Position numbers and translations under genes: made by a program. From Ascochyta rabiei (taxonomy: Eukaryota > Ascomycota > Dothideomycetes > Pleosporales > Didymellaceae), in contig NC_082418.1 of the NCBI RefSeq assembly GCF_004011695.2, positions 1,467,557 through 1,531,556 of the forward strand: DNA of 64,000 nucleotides, written 5' to 3'. The notes beneath the pieces are model-generated. The model ran no database searches. It was not told where the DNA came from and saw only the letters and a program-made list of their open reading frames with translations. Below are positions 35,813 to 46,360 of this stretch, one piece after another. How positions within the stretch are numbered: position 1 is the first letter of the stretch; each line of letters starts with the position of its first letter.

Positions 35813-36480
35813 ATGATGATGATAAGTATCCTTCCTAATGTGCCTGCTAACGAGATGCTTCGATACTTATACTGGAACACTGCTAGCGTTAAGACTACCC
35901 CTGTAACACCTGCTACTACTACGCCTATATCTATTAATAAGAAGACTGCAATAGGCAAGTCTATTATTAACTAGGCTAGCTTGTTACTAGGTATAATTTA
36001 AGAGTATGTTCTGTCTTATTTAGGCTTATTATAGTATAATCTAACCTTTATAGGAACTATTTGCTGCAGGAAGAGCTACTTACACTCTATAATAGCAACA
36101 CTTATACACGTAAGTTAACCTTATCTAGCATCTACGTTAAGAAGTAAGATTAGTCTAAGGCTAGCGCTGTTAAGGCTAAGATAAAGCGAAAGAAGACGTT
36201 AGAGGAGAGCAGTGGCGAGTCTGATCTAGATGCGCCTATTACCCCCTGTAAGTAGGTATTATAGCACGTTTTAACCTATTTTAATAATATCTAACTTCTC
36301 TTATAGTTGAAGTAATAGATTACAGGCACTAGAAAGACACTTAGTTAACTCTAAGAGGAGCGGGAGGAGCAGGAAGCTGCCAAACAGGCTGCCGCTAATG
36401 CTGCTGCTGCTGCTGCTGCTGCTAAGAAGCCTTATAGTGGTTGCAAGGCTACTACTTATACCTGTAGAAGTAGTTATAGT
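35813..36480 (+). pseudogene. Intron-containing gene antisense to gypsy C pol, broken
   Basis: It starts with ATG ATG ATG at 35813 (MMMISILPNVPANEMLRYLYW). Two credible fungal introns follow: 35991-36053 (GTATAA...CTAAC...TAG) and 36248-36306 (GTAAGT...CTAAC...TAG). Exon 2 encodes a basic Lys/Arg stretch (KAKIKRKKTLEESSGESD), a possible nuclear signal; exon 3 runs into a poly-Ala tract from GCT repeats (about 36398-36425). Stops lie in every exon. Real introns mean it cannot belong to the retrotransposon sense transcript. Product unknown. Confidence 0.5.
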
Positions 36481-36879
36481 TAGTAGATATTTCCTATAAT
36501 AGAAGGTTTAGATTAATAATACCTAAGTTTGTAGTTAGTAGATAGTTTTAGGCTAATATAGCAATTAGGTGTATTACACTCTTAGATAGTCTAAATAATA
36601 CTAGGAAGGTGTTCTTCTATACTGATTCTCCTATATTTGCTTATAATTGTAACTGTATAATATAGTATATAACTTTCTTTATCTCTTTATATTAGAAATA
36701 GCTTTAATAGGCTAAAAGATATCTGCTTTAGCTAGTCTGTATTTCTTAGGGTAAGGCAGGGTTATGTTTTCCCTTAGCGTAAACTATTAAATACATATTA
36801 ATTAAAAAACTCCTGTAGGGAAAAATTATAATTAAGTAAAGGTATTTAGCCTTTTTGTCCCCCCCTTTTTTAGACTTTA

Positions 36880-39800
36880 ACCTTAACGTCTTATTACGCG
36901 GTCTAAGTAGTTACTTTATTCTTCTCTAGTATTGTTTTAGCGCTTCTTTAGAAAGATTTGTGCTAATTTCCTAGAAGTTTTCTAAGTTAGGGAATCTGTC
37001 CTACTTAATAAGGTATTCCTACTGTCTGTTGTCTAGTTACCTTCTGTTAAGGACTTTTTCTAAATTCTATACCTTCTCTTCTCTTTTAACTATAGGTTCT
37101 TATATTTATTCCTATATAATTAGGAGTTAACTTCTTAGTGTGTATAGGTCTAGCAGTAACGCATAGAATACTAGATAGATCCCTTTTATTCCTAGCAGGT
37201 CTACTCTGTATACACTAGGGCTAATCTAGGCTATAATAGTCCTAGGTCCTAGGTATTTCTAGTCTAGCTTCTTTTTTAGGCGTACTGTCCTAATGTTCTT
37301 ACTAGAGACTAGTACTTTGTTGCCTACTTTAAAGGGTGCCAGTAGTTGTTGCTTATCTAAGTGTTTCTTTTAATACTTATTTAACTTTTCTATATTTACT
37401 TTGCAGGTAGCCTGTAAGGCAATAACTCTAGCAGCTAATTCCTTTGCAAGGGGAGAATCTCTACCTTTTAATGCTAAAGTAGGCTAATCTATGCCTCTTA
37501 GATCTATACTGTAATAGGCTTAGAAAGGTGTTACCTTTATAGATGCGTAAATGCTATTATTATACGTAAATTCCGCAATTAAAATCTATAGGGCCTAATT
37601 GTCTTATTCTAGAGTAGAGTAGCAATGTAAGTACTATTTAAGAGTCTAATTTTACCTTTCTGTTTAGCTATCTGTCTAGGGATAATAGGCTAACCTTAAG
37701 ACTTGTCTTAAGTTTAAATAATAGTTAAAGGTTTCCTACGTCTTTAAGTTTATTAGCAGCCCCTAATCTAAGATAATTTGTACTAGCGCGCTGTGTAAGT
37801 AGATAATTTCTCTAATCTAGGTGTGTACTAGGTCTTTTCTATCCTAATTATCCCTAGCTGGTATGTAATGTGACATTTTAGTTAATTTGCACACTACTAC
37901 TAGTATTAAGTCGTACACTAACCTAGCCACCTTACTAGAGGGTAGTTCTGTAATAGAATCTATTATTACGTCCTTCTATAGTTAGCTTAGCACTAGTAAA
38001 GGTTATAATAACCTGTACAGTTTATGTTAGGTAGTAGTTAATCTCCTACATACTAAGCAGTTATGGCAGTAGTTAGATATATCCTAAGTAATGCCCTTCT
38101 AGGTGTATCTGCGCTAAATCTTCTCTAAGGTCCTTTGTGTTCTAAAGTGTCCTAATATTAGGTTATTGTAACGTTCTTTAATTACTTATACTTTATCTTT
38201 TAGCCTTATAAGTACGATACGCTTCTCCTTAGCTATATTATCTTTTTCTAGGTTATTTTGTCCTATTTTAACGTTGCTTAACTCTTTTTTAGTACTAGAG
38301 AGTTTGTCTGTGTTGTCTAAGTCCGTTATTAGCTCTGTGTAACTGTTCTCTCTTAACCCTTCTCTTTTAAGATCCCTTATTTTCTTTCTTTCTTTTACAG
38401 ACAAACAGAGGGTTATAGCCGCTACTAGGGGAGTATTAGGGTTCCTCCTAGTTAGGATCTCCTAAAGCAGTTATATAAAAGCCTTATTATACTTTTATAA
38501 GGGGTCTTACACCTCTCTTATGTAATTAGGACACTGTAAGGGTCTATCTGCAGGGTTTGTAGACCCTAGGTAATAAGTAATTATAAAGTTAAACTTAGAT
38601 AACACTAAGTATGCCCTTACTTGCTAATAGCTAAGAACCTTTGTCTCTATAAACTATTTTAGGTTTTAGTAATCTGTTAGTATCTTAAAGAAGGTACTGT
38701 CTAGGTATCTTTGCTAATGCTGTAGGCTCTAGACAATTATAAGAAGTTCCTAGTTATAAGTATTATAGTTGTACTCTACTTAGATTAACTTCTTTAAATA
38801 GAAGTCTACAGGCCTCTATTATGCCAGCTTCCCCTCCCTAGGGACTAGTTAACTAAGGATTCCTAAGATAGCGCCTCTAGAGGCATCTACTTCTATCCTA
38901 GTCTGTCTCCTAGGTACAAAATAAACTAAGATAGGTACGTTAATAAATAAGTCCTTTATATTCTGGAAAGCTTATAGGGATTCTTTGCTTAGCTTAAGAG
39001 GCTAACTCTCCTCCTTCCTTATTACTTAACTAGATTTAGCCAAATTTAGCCCTTTCTAGGTTAATTAGGTTAATGGCAAGGCTAATTTAGAAAACCCTAT
39101 AATAAACCTCTAATAGTAGTTTATAAAGCCTATAAATAATTAGATATTACAAACTATGCGCAGGATTATCTATTCTTAGATTATTTTAACCCTGTCTAGG
39201 TTAATACTTACCCCTTTAGGTAAGACTATATACCTAAGGTACTCTGTATATTAACAGTACTATTTACACTTATCTAAGCGCATATAGAGGTTTGCTTTGT
39301 AAAGCCTCTCTAAGACCTCCTTAACGTGTCTAACGTGGTCTTCCTCTGTCTTAGAGTATACTAATATATCGTCTAAATATACAATATAAGTTATATTAAG
39401 TAATTCTATTAGTACCTTGTTTATATAGGTCTGAAAGTAGGGAGGAGCATTTATAAGTCTAAACAGCATTACTGTATACTTAAAATGTCTAAACCTAGTT
39501 TAAAAAGCAGTCTTCTACTTATCCCCTTTCTTAATTTATATATAGTAATACGCCTTACGTACATCTAGTTTAGTATAGAACTTAGCTTACGCTAGTTGTT
39601 CTAGTAACTCTGTAATTAGTAGCAATAGATAGCAGTTTTTAACTGTTATCTTGTTTAGACCTCTATAGTCTACACACAGTTATAGGTTGCTATCTTTCTT
39701 CTTTAAAAAGAGAATAGGCGCCCCTGCTAGTAACCTTAAGTGTTATATCTAGCCACGTTGTAGATATTCTACCAGATACTTCCTAAGTATCTCTAATTCT

Positions 39801-41850
39801 GTTGTAGACAGCCCGTATAACGGTTAGTAGGGGGAAGTAGCTCCTTCTACAATATTAATTGCTAGGTTATGCTCTCTATGCTCTAGTAGGACCTAAGTAT
39901 TATCCTCTAATCCTAAGTACATATATTCGCAATACACTTCTAGGATTAGGCTCTTTTTAGCAGATATTAGGTTATATATACCTACTAAGTTTACTATACA
40001 TATATAAATGTCTACTAAGGAACTTCTTATAGTGCGTTTAAACTCTTTAGTATCTTCTAACACTATTTTTTCTAGTTTAGGAGAGTCCCTATACTTCTTC
40101 CCTTAGAAAAGCATACGCTAGTTTAAATATCTTAGCTTAGGGTTTGTCTAGTTAATCAAGGGTAATCTAAGGTATATCTTGTACCTTTATAGGTCTATAA
40201 CTACAAAAGGTATCTATTAGACCTTCTGTCTTCCACAGGAGTTAACAATAGACACTTCTGCTGTAGTTACTCTGTAGATAGGCAATTCTGCTTCGCCTAC
40301 ACCTTTAGCTACTATTTTATTTAATAGTGTAACCTCTAGATCCTGCTCCTTTACTAGGAGAACTAAAATTAAGTTTAGTTGTAACACTCTATCTATTAGG
40401 GCTTCTATATTCTCTGTGTTGCTAATAGATACTTTAACTGTAAGTAGGCATATATATTCTAAGTACACTACCTTATAAAGAGAGATATTCTCTTTCTTCT
40501 TCTTAGACAATTTAATATAGGCTATAAGAGAGGAGATTAGGTCTTAGGCCCCTTGACTTTTCCTAACTTATATAGGGCAGGGTCTTTCTAATTTAACTTT
40601 AGCTTTACGTAGTTAGGGCAGTAGTAACTGGTTTCTCTGCACTTAAGGCACGCATTTTAGGTCTTGTGTAGCCTATCTTAGCCTTTTTTGCCCTTTACTA
40701 GCTCCTTACAGAACTTCTTAGACTTAAATAACTTTTTTAGGGTTTTTGTATTCCCCTCTAACCTAGAGTTACTAAATTGGCGCTTCTGTAGTCCTTTATT
40801 AGTTGTCTTACCCTTAGCTAGAGTCTTCTTAGGTAGCTGTTAGCTATACTAACCTAGTCTCTAGTTAATAATATTAGCTTATTCCTCTACCTCTAGGATT
40901 ATGTCCCTTTAATTATAGGGAATAAGGAATAAGTCCTTTTATATGCTAGGGAGCAGTACAGTAACATATTCTAGAACTTAAAGCTCTAGCGTATGTAAGT
41001 TGCCTAGTTCCTCCTATAGTAGACGCATAAAGTCTAGCAGATCTATAAGGGACTAAGATTTCTACTACTTATATTACTTTAAGGATTTATACGCCACTTA
41101 CGTGCGTTTAGCTAGCATTCCTAGGGCATCTAGCATAATTCTTTTTAGCTCTTGCTACGTTAGTTCCTAGATTAGCTAATTACAGTAGTTAGTTGTGTAG
41201 TAGGCCTACTATAACATCTTTAGGTTCTCTAAGAGGTACCTTATACTAAAGTTAATCTTTTGTTCCTCTATAAGGAAATTAACTAGAGATTAGAGGAAGT
41301 ATCCCTTATAATCTTTCTCCTAACAGTTATATTTAGCATAGTTGCGCTTTACGTACTTCTATAGGAGTTTAGGTTATAAAAGGTTTACAGATAGAGAAGA
41401 TTGTAGTTTCTCTACCCCTTCTAGTACTTTTTAGAAGGATAGGATTATTGCTAGATCTCCTTTGTTGTATTTGCGTTAAGGTTTGCAAAGAGAAGAAAGT
41501 TCCTTACAGTCTTTTGTCTCTTACAACTATTTACGCAAGTTTTCTAACTCCTGTTATTAATTACCTACTTCTAGGCTATTCTAGCCTTCTTTAGCTAAAG
41601 CTGCCCTATAGATGCAAATTCTAGAGTAAGGTGTACTGCCTAGAGGACCTACAGATCCTCTTAAGGCACTATAGACACTTAGTGTCTGTTAAGGTATCTC
41701 CTTATCTGCAGAGGGAGGTGTTACCTTACGCTCTACCAGCTCTCCTACAGGTAGGTTGTCTTAGTCCCTCTCTAAGGACAATAAGCCTAGATAATTTAGT
41801 TTAAGACTTATAGTAGCTTAGGTCTATCTTTAATTATAATATAAGAGTAA
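36880..41850 (-). pseudogene. Gypsy C gag-pol, RIP-damaged
   Basis: The chromodomain remnant is EYLIKxDRFPNLENF (about 37030-36935). The RT piece at 39469-39260 has YLDDILVYSKTEEDH with intact catalytic DD. An acidic/basic open stretch at 38404-38186 lies in the integrase region, and one at 40510-40217 in the protease region. Gag is about 41850-40550. The remaining frames are full of TAG and TAA. Confidence 0.78.
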
Positions 41851-41856
41851 TTAGAA

Positions 41857-42058
41857 TATAAGAATTATACAAAGCAACTACAAGGAAGGATAGGGTTAAA
41901 GAGGATAGTAGGTGTATTAAGGTACGTAGTATGTAGTAACAAGACTAATTACTAGAGTATTAGCAATAACCTCTAACACCTTTATATAGTCTAGGCTAAC
42001 TAACCCTATAGTAGCTCGCTAAGGCAGGCAGAGGTACCTCTAGGCCCAGCGCCTAACA
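41857..42058 (-). repeat. Gypsy C 5' LTR
   Basis: This 202-bp copy starts TATAAGAAT where the left copy has TGTAAAGAG and ends CGCCTAACA. Most differences are transitions. Confidence 0.82.
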
Positions 42059-42420
42059 CTCTTACTTTAGCACAGATACAAGAAGGGGAGAAGGCAGCTT
42101 TAGATAAGCTAGATAATCTCTTTAAGCTACTAGCTTGTCCTAGTCTAGAAACAGAGATTATAGAAGAAGAGCAACACAGTAGTAGTACTAAAGAAACTAG
42201 TCTATTACCTCTATCTCGGCGAGAACGGCGGCTGCAAAAGAGAGTAAGGCTACTACAGTATTAGGATACATAGTTCTGTAATAAATAGCTGTTATAAATA
42301 GAGAAAATCCCAGAATTCTGTCCTCTATTTAAATCTTTTAAAATTAAGTGCTTTGCGTATACAGCATTTCTAAGTAGCATACTATTAAGTATGTTGTCTG
42401 TAGTATTATAGAAAATTAGG
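42059..42420. other. Unassigned RIP-altered sequence
   Basis: This A/T-rich stretch lies between the gypsy C LTR and the telomere-like tract. The plus strand has a short acidic then Arg-rich stretch (SRRERRLQKRVRLLQ, about 42210-42260) that could be a gag relic. I cannot assign it. Confidence 0.4.
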
Positions 42421-42719
42421 TAACTTTAACCTACTCTACCCTACCCCTACCTAACCTCTACCTAACCTCTACCTAACCTCTACCTAACCCTACCCTACCT
42501 AACCCTACCCTACCTAACCCCTACCTCTACCCCTAGTCCGTGCAGACTGTACCCTACCCCTACCCCACGCTAGAGGTACCTCTACCCTACCCCTACCTAA
42601 CATCTATGTAGACCCTACCCTACCCCTACCCTATATAGACCCTACCCCTACCCTACCCCTACCTAACGTCTGTGTAGACTGTACCTAACCCCTACCTAAC
42701 CCTAGAGTACCTCCTACCC
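42421..42719. repeat. Interstitial telomere-like CCCTAC/CCTAAC tract
   Basis: About 300 bases are built of CCCTACC, CCTAACC and CTACCCC words, interrupted by short GTCTGTGTAGAC-like pieces. It is the C-strand orientation, opposite to the TTAGGG end of this chromosome. It lies inside copia D, about 260 bp from its right LTR, and shows little RIP, as expected for sequence with few CpA sites. Confidence 0.8.
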
Positions 42720-42965
42720 TTTTGCTAGCGTACTTATTACTAGTTTATATTATATAATTCCTAGAGGTAGTAGTGCCTTTAGTTGTATGCGTTAGAGTTA
42801 TACTCCTTTAGGATCTACTAGCAGCTATATATATTATAATTAGCACTTATTCTTAAGTTAGCAGTACTAGGAGACCTAGTTGCTTAAGTTAGTAAGAGTA
42901 ACCGTCGCGTCCCTCTAGTTCTGGTTTGTTGTTATTTTACTTATAGTTGGCGCTTATTATAGCAG

Positions 42966-42981
42966 CAGTAAGACTCTTAAT
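42966..42981 (-). other. Copia D primer-binding site, half-tRNA-Lys type
   Basis: AGTAAGACTCTTAATT directly before the right LTR is identical to the site in copia A, although the LTRs of the two families differ. Confidence 0.5.
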
Positions 42982-42990
42982 TGTTAGATA

Positions 42991-44854
42991 ACGTACCCTA
43001 CGGGCGAGCCGCTCAACAGGCGAGCCGCTCACTTTTGCCAAGCCCCCACCAAACTCCACCCTATTATGGCCCAAAACAACCTAGTTTGGTGCTGCAAAGT
43101 GCAGTATGGCCTGTAATACTATTTAGAAACTACTTCTACCTCTTTCTAACACGTTCGCGCGTTGTGTCCTGTCTGATTGCACTGTCCACAGCGTCTTTAG
43201 GAGGGCTCACCTCCTTCAGCGCGCACCTGCTTCTTTGCCTTCTTCCTATCACTACGCGCCCTAAACTCCTTTAGAGTTGTTAATCGCAGGCTATCCTTAA
43301 CTGTTAGGGTCCCTTCTGCCTAAACTTGCTTTCTTTTGTGTAATTTTTGTTGTGTAGCTGCCTTATTAGCAGCTTAAAGCTAAGTAATCTCCTGTTGCGC
43401 CAACACTAGCTTATGCGCAATTATTGCTGCCCCTTTTGCTACCTTCTTAAACGCCTTAACTATAGAGGTAGGCAAACTATCTATATACCTCTAAATCCTT
43501 GTCTTTACAAGCGTTAATTGCGACCTAAGTTTAAGGGTGTTGCTTAGGGTTTACGACTACTAGAGCTCGTTGTTAACAGGTAGTAGTAGTGATAGAGTGC
43601 GCAACTTTATATTAAGGGCTATTATAACCCAGTCTAGGTTAAATAGGACTAATCTAGCACCTTAGAACCCTCCCTAGATGTTCTTAGAAGTAATTGCAGC
43701 ATTATAGGCGCGTATAAAGCATGGCAGGAACTCTATCTTTATAATATAGTTAATCTAGTTATATATAAGTATTTTAGCTTAGCGCCTATACGCCTTCTTT
43801 AAAGCAGTAAAACAACCTACATTAAGGGGCTGTGTAAGGTGTAATAAGTAAGGAGGCAAACAGAGAGTAATAATCTTATTATCCTTGCAGTATTACTGGA
43901 ATTTAAGAGAGTTGTAGCTCTTATAAATATTAATAATAAGCAAATAGTAGGTGCTAATAGTACGCTCCTTTATATGCCTGTTAAAGTGCTTCAACCAGTT
44001 AAGACCAAGCTTGTTAGTAGTCCAGCCGTTATCAGAGACTCCAATAACCCAGTCGTAAGGCAGATCCTCTTCTTTGTACCAGGCAGAGAGGTAGTGGTAG
44101 GCTTTGAAGATAAGGAAGGCCGGAATGGCCTATCCTTTAGCATTAATGCTTACTATAGCCGTAGCCCACTCTTAGTTGCCTGGCTAGATAGCCTTTAGCC
44201 GACCCCGTCGTTCTGAAGCTGTAACAACTGCTCCTAGGGAGATCTAGCCTATTATGAAGCCTGTCTTGTTAAAGTTGTACATGTCTTCATCCTGGATGCT
44301 ATACTTAGCTTTGATATTAGCTACTAGGCTAAACCAGCCCTGTAGAACCTCAGAATCCTTACAGAGGGCTCTCTTATAGTTGTACTTGCGATTAAACTTA
44401 ACTTTAAGCTCTAGGTGTTGCTTAACAAACGTACTAGGCCAGTTTACGCTAATAGGGCCTAGATTGCGCTTAGCGCGCAAAGAATTGGCCATAGTAGCTA
44501 CATCTAAGAGCTAAGGGGAAAATCCTTACGCATCTAGCTTAAGAACATGCTTAATAATTACCTCCTCCTTATTGTTGTCTAGCTTCTGTAAGTTAGCTAT
44601 AGAATCTGTGCGTGAAGGTTGTCCTGTGTGTTAGTTGCTTAGTGTCTTTTAAGGGACCCTGTAGATAGCTGCAGCGCGTCGCTAAGAGAGATTTGTGTCT
44701 TGTTTAAGAGCCTGGAGCGCAAGCTGTATCTGAGCTTCCTTTAACGCGTCTAAATGGTGTTGTTAAGAAGACATTGGTGTAGGAGGAGAAGTTTGGTGGG
44801 GGCTTGGCAAAAGTGAGCGGCTCGCCTGTTAAGCGGCTCGCCCGTAGGGTACGT
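42991..44854 (-). mobile_element. Pogo/Fot1-type transposon (pogo3), full length, least RIP-damaged
   Basis: The 1864-bp element has inverted ends ACGTACCCTACGGGCGAGCC plus subterminal GGCGAGCCGCTCA repeats, and TA on both sides (42989-42990, 44855-44856). It is inserted in the right LTR of copia D. The minus-strand transposase includes an intact stretch at 44492-44244 (MANSLRAKRNLGPIS...YNFNKTGFIIG), NWLKHFN, LTQPLNVGCFTALKKAYRR and a C-terminal zinc knuckle RRCGQCNQTGHNARTC (about 43210-43160). Catalytic Asp positions read Asn (NFNKTG; LLIIN), G-to-A changes that would kill catalysis. Confidence 0.9.
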
Positions 44855-44856
44855 TA

Positions 44857-45014
44857 TAATAATAATTATAGTAGGTTAATAATAATGTATTAATGTATGT
44901 TCTTGTTCTATATAAGGGTGATTTTAGTCTAATATAGGTTCTAGTGGGGGCCCCTGCACGGTTTCTTGGCAGGTATATTACCTAACCCATTTCTCTAATA
45001 CCTTTCATTTAACA
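44857..45014 (-). repeat. Copia D 5' LTR, main part
   Basis: It continues the 9 bp at 42982-42990 across pogo3 and ends TTTAACA, followed by the TSD CAAAC. It contains GGGGCCCCTGCACGGTTTCTTGGCAGG, shared with the left LTR (9826-9992) and low in RIP changes. Confidence 0.85.
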
Positions 45015-45081
45015 CAAACGTACTAGGCCAGTTTACGCTAATAGGGCCTAGATTACACTTAGCTACGGTGGCAAAAGTGAT
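45015..45081 (-). mobile_element. Pogo1 remnant, right side
   Basis: From CAAAC it continues the transposase gene exactly where pogo1 was cut at 9825 (GTACTAGGCC..., as at 44434 in pogo3) until about 45063, then jumps to GGCAAAAGTGA, which belongs near the terminal repeat. About 300 bp are therefore deleted, and the outermost end is lost at the adjoining CCCTAC tract. Confidence 0.7.
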
Positions 45082-45082
45082 G

Positions 45083-45186
45083 TACCCCTACCCTACCCTA
45101 CCCCTACCCACGCTAATTCCATGCCAAGAGGGTAGGGGTAGGGTAGGGTTCACATGGGGTAGGGGTAGGGGTTGGGTAGGGTAGGT
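45083..45186. repeat. Fold-back telomere-like repeats (CCCTAC then GGGTAG)
   Basis: A C-rich run (45083-45110) is followed after about 20 bases by a G-rich run (45130-45185) of the reverse-complement words GGGTAGGGG. It borders the truncated pogo1 end. Confidence 0.8.
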
Positions 45187-45196
45187 GTCAGCGTCC

Positions 45197-45484
45197 AACT
45201 CTTTAACTAAAGCAGTTATCGCAAAACTTTGTACTGCAGAAATGTAGGGCAAAAGGAGCGCCTTCAAACGGTCCATATACTGTGAGATTCCGAGCAAAAC
45301 TGGTAGAGTTACAGCAGTTGTTGTGTAAATCCTAGGTCGTTACAATGTAGGCCTACGTAACAACTACTCTAGCTCTACTAGGTTTGCGCGAAATCTCACG
45401 GTATATAAACCGTCTGAAAGCGCTCCCTTTCCTCTACATCTCTTCAGTACAAAGTTTTGCAATAACTGCTTTAGTTAAAGAGTT
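45197..45484. repeat. Long inverted repeat (about 130-bp arms)
   Basis: The left arm starts AACTCTTTAACTAAAGC (45197). The right arm ends GCTTTAGTTAAAGAGTT (45484) and mirrors it with about 80 to 90 percent identity by eye, including the GCGCTCC/GGAGCGC and TGTGAGATT parts. The centre is near CCTAGGTCGTTACAATGTAGG. No coding. It could be a fold-back or MITE-like element, or an inverted duplication. Confidence 0.75.
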
Positions 45485-45546
45485 ACACGCCGACACATAC
45501 GGGCCCTACTTAGGCCTACCTCTTCCCTACCTCTACCCCTACCTGT

Positions 45547-45660
45547 AACTTTTACAGTAAAGCAGCTATTAAAAAATTCTGTACTAGAAAGATATAGAGC
45601 AAAGAAAGCGCTTTTAAACAGTCTATATTCCGTGAGATTCTGAGGGAAACTGGTAGAGCT
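45547..45660 (+). repeat. Third copy of the inverted-repeat arm
   Basis: It is in the same orientation as the left arm, with shared parts such as AAAGCGCTTTTAAAC and TCCGTGAGATTCTGAG, and is more TpA-altered. Between it and the palindrome is another short CCTACC-rich stretch (about 45510-45542). Confidence 0.65.
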
Positions 45661-46360
45661 GATTCTCCACCGTGCGCATTTCCTTTTCTACCGCTGCTCT
45701 GACCGTACCCGCCGGAATTTTGCCATTTTCGCCATTTTCGCCATTTTCGCCATCTGCTCTGGAGATGTCGACTGTGACGTTGGGCACGTCGATGGGAGCG
45801 AGGTTAGCCCTGTTAGTGTGATGCTGGCTTGGTGCCGTTCTAGGAATGGCGCTTGGTCCTGCAGGTACGCTTGCACCAGCCACCACAGCCCAGGAACGCG
45901 CGCCTGAGGACGCTGCTGCCGCCGCAAGGTCTTTAATGCGCGTCTTGAGCTCAGCGACTTCGTCGATAAGCTTGACGTTGTGGTCGATGATGGCTTGCTA
46001 GTTCTGTCTGATCTCCTTGGTTTCGCGTTCAAGGTTCCTGGTGGTCTTAGTATGTCACCGGATAATCTCGGTTATAGCGACAAGCTGGTCTTTGTTAGCT
46101 CCTCCTAGTTTGCGAGTTGGGTTAGCTGCTTTCAATCAGGATGATGTCGGAGTTGTTGGCTGATGGGTTTGGCTGTGATAGTGGTCTGCGGTAGTGTCTA
46201 CTTTGCGCGGTGGTGTTACTTGGGTGTCTCTTTCGTGGTGCTGGTAGCTTAAATGGCAAGGATAACGCATCGCGATCACGTTTGCGGTCACTTCCCGGTC
46301 GCGTTCAGGGGTTGAGAACGCCACCTCTCTCACCCGCCCAGATCGCAAGCTTATCCCCAA
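45660..46360 (-). pseudogene. LINE (Tad-like) ORF1/gag-like N-terminal remnant
   Basis: One minus frame, with stops at 46136, about 46055 and about 46007, shows a heptad-like segment (IIDHNVKLIDEVAELKTRIKDL), then ARSWAVVAGAS, then NVTVDISRADGE and GTVRAAVEKEMR. This order resembles ORF1 of fungal Tad-clade LINEs; that is from memory of the family, not a search. A 9-bp repeat (GCCATTTTC x3.5, 45722-45753) inserts three ENG units. It ends at the 45547-45660 repeat, so only the 5' part of a LINE is present. Confidence 0.45.

Larger units (their letters stand above)
34505..42058 (-). mobile_element. Gypsy C, chromovirus with 202-bp LTRs
   Basis: The direct LTRs are 34505-34706 and 41857-42058 (TGTAAAGAG...CGCCTAACA). 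The polypurine tract beside the left LTR gives right-to-left coding: gag about 41850-40550, RT about 40000-39000, integrase about 38400-37300, chromodomain about 37030-36935. A separate plus-strand gene (35813 onward) lies between the chromodomain and the 3' LTR. The flanking 5-mers (GTAGC left, CTCTT right) do not match, so the ends come from a rearranged or recombined insertion. Confidence 0.85.
9826..45014 (-). mobile_element. Copia D, stretched to about 35 kb by nested insertions
   Basis: The left LTR is 9826-9992 (TGTTCGATG...TTTAACA). The right LTR is split by pogo3 into 42982-42990 and 44857-45014; both add to 167 bp. The 5-bp TSD CAAAC occurs at 9821-9825 and 45015-45019, and pogo1 reads continuously across it. 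The element reads right to left. Nested inside are pogo2, gypsy B1 (with solo LTR and copia A), pieces of other LTRs, gypsy B2, gypsy C, a telomere-like tract and pogo3. Its own sequence is 9993-10684, 12551-15116, 27706-28293 and parts of 42059-42981. Confidence 0.82.

Noticed and set aside
28289..42063. AAGAG left of the gypsy C LTR fragment and CTCTT right of gypsy C as sign of an inversion
   Set aside because: The 5-mers are reverse complements, but all three LTR C pieces point the same way and an inversion would not leave them like this; probably coincidence.
42970..42981. tRNA-Lys gene
   Set aside because: Only the anticodon-arm core is present, next to an LTR; no acceptor or T arm, so it is a primer-binding site at most.
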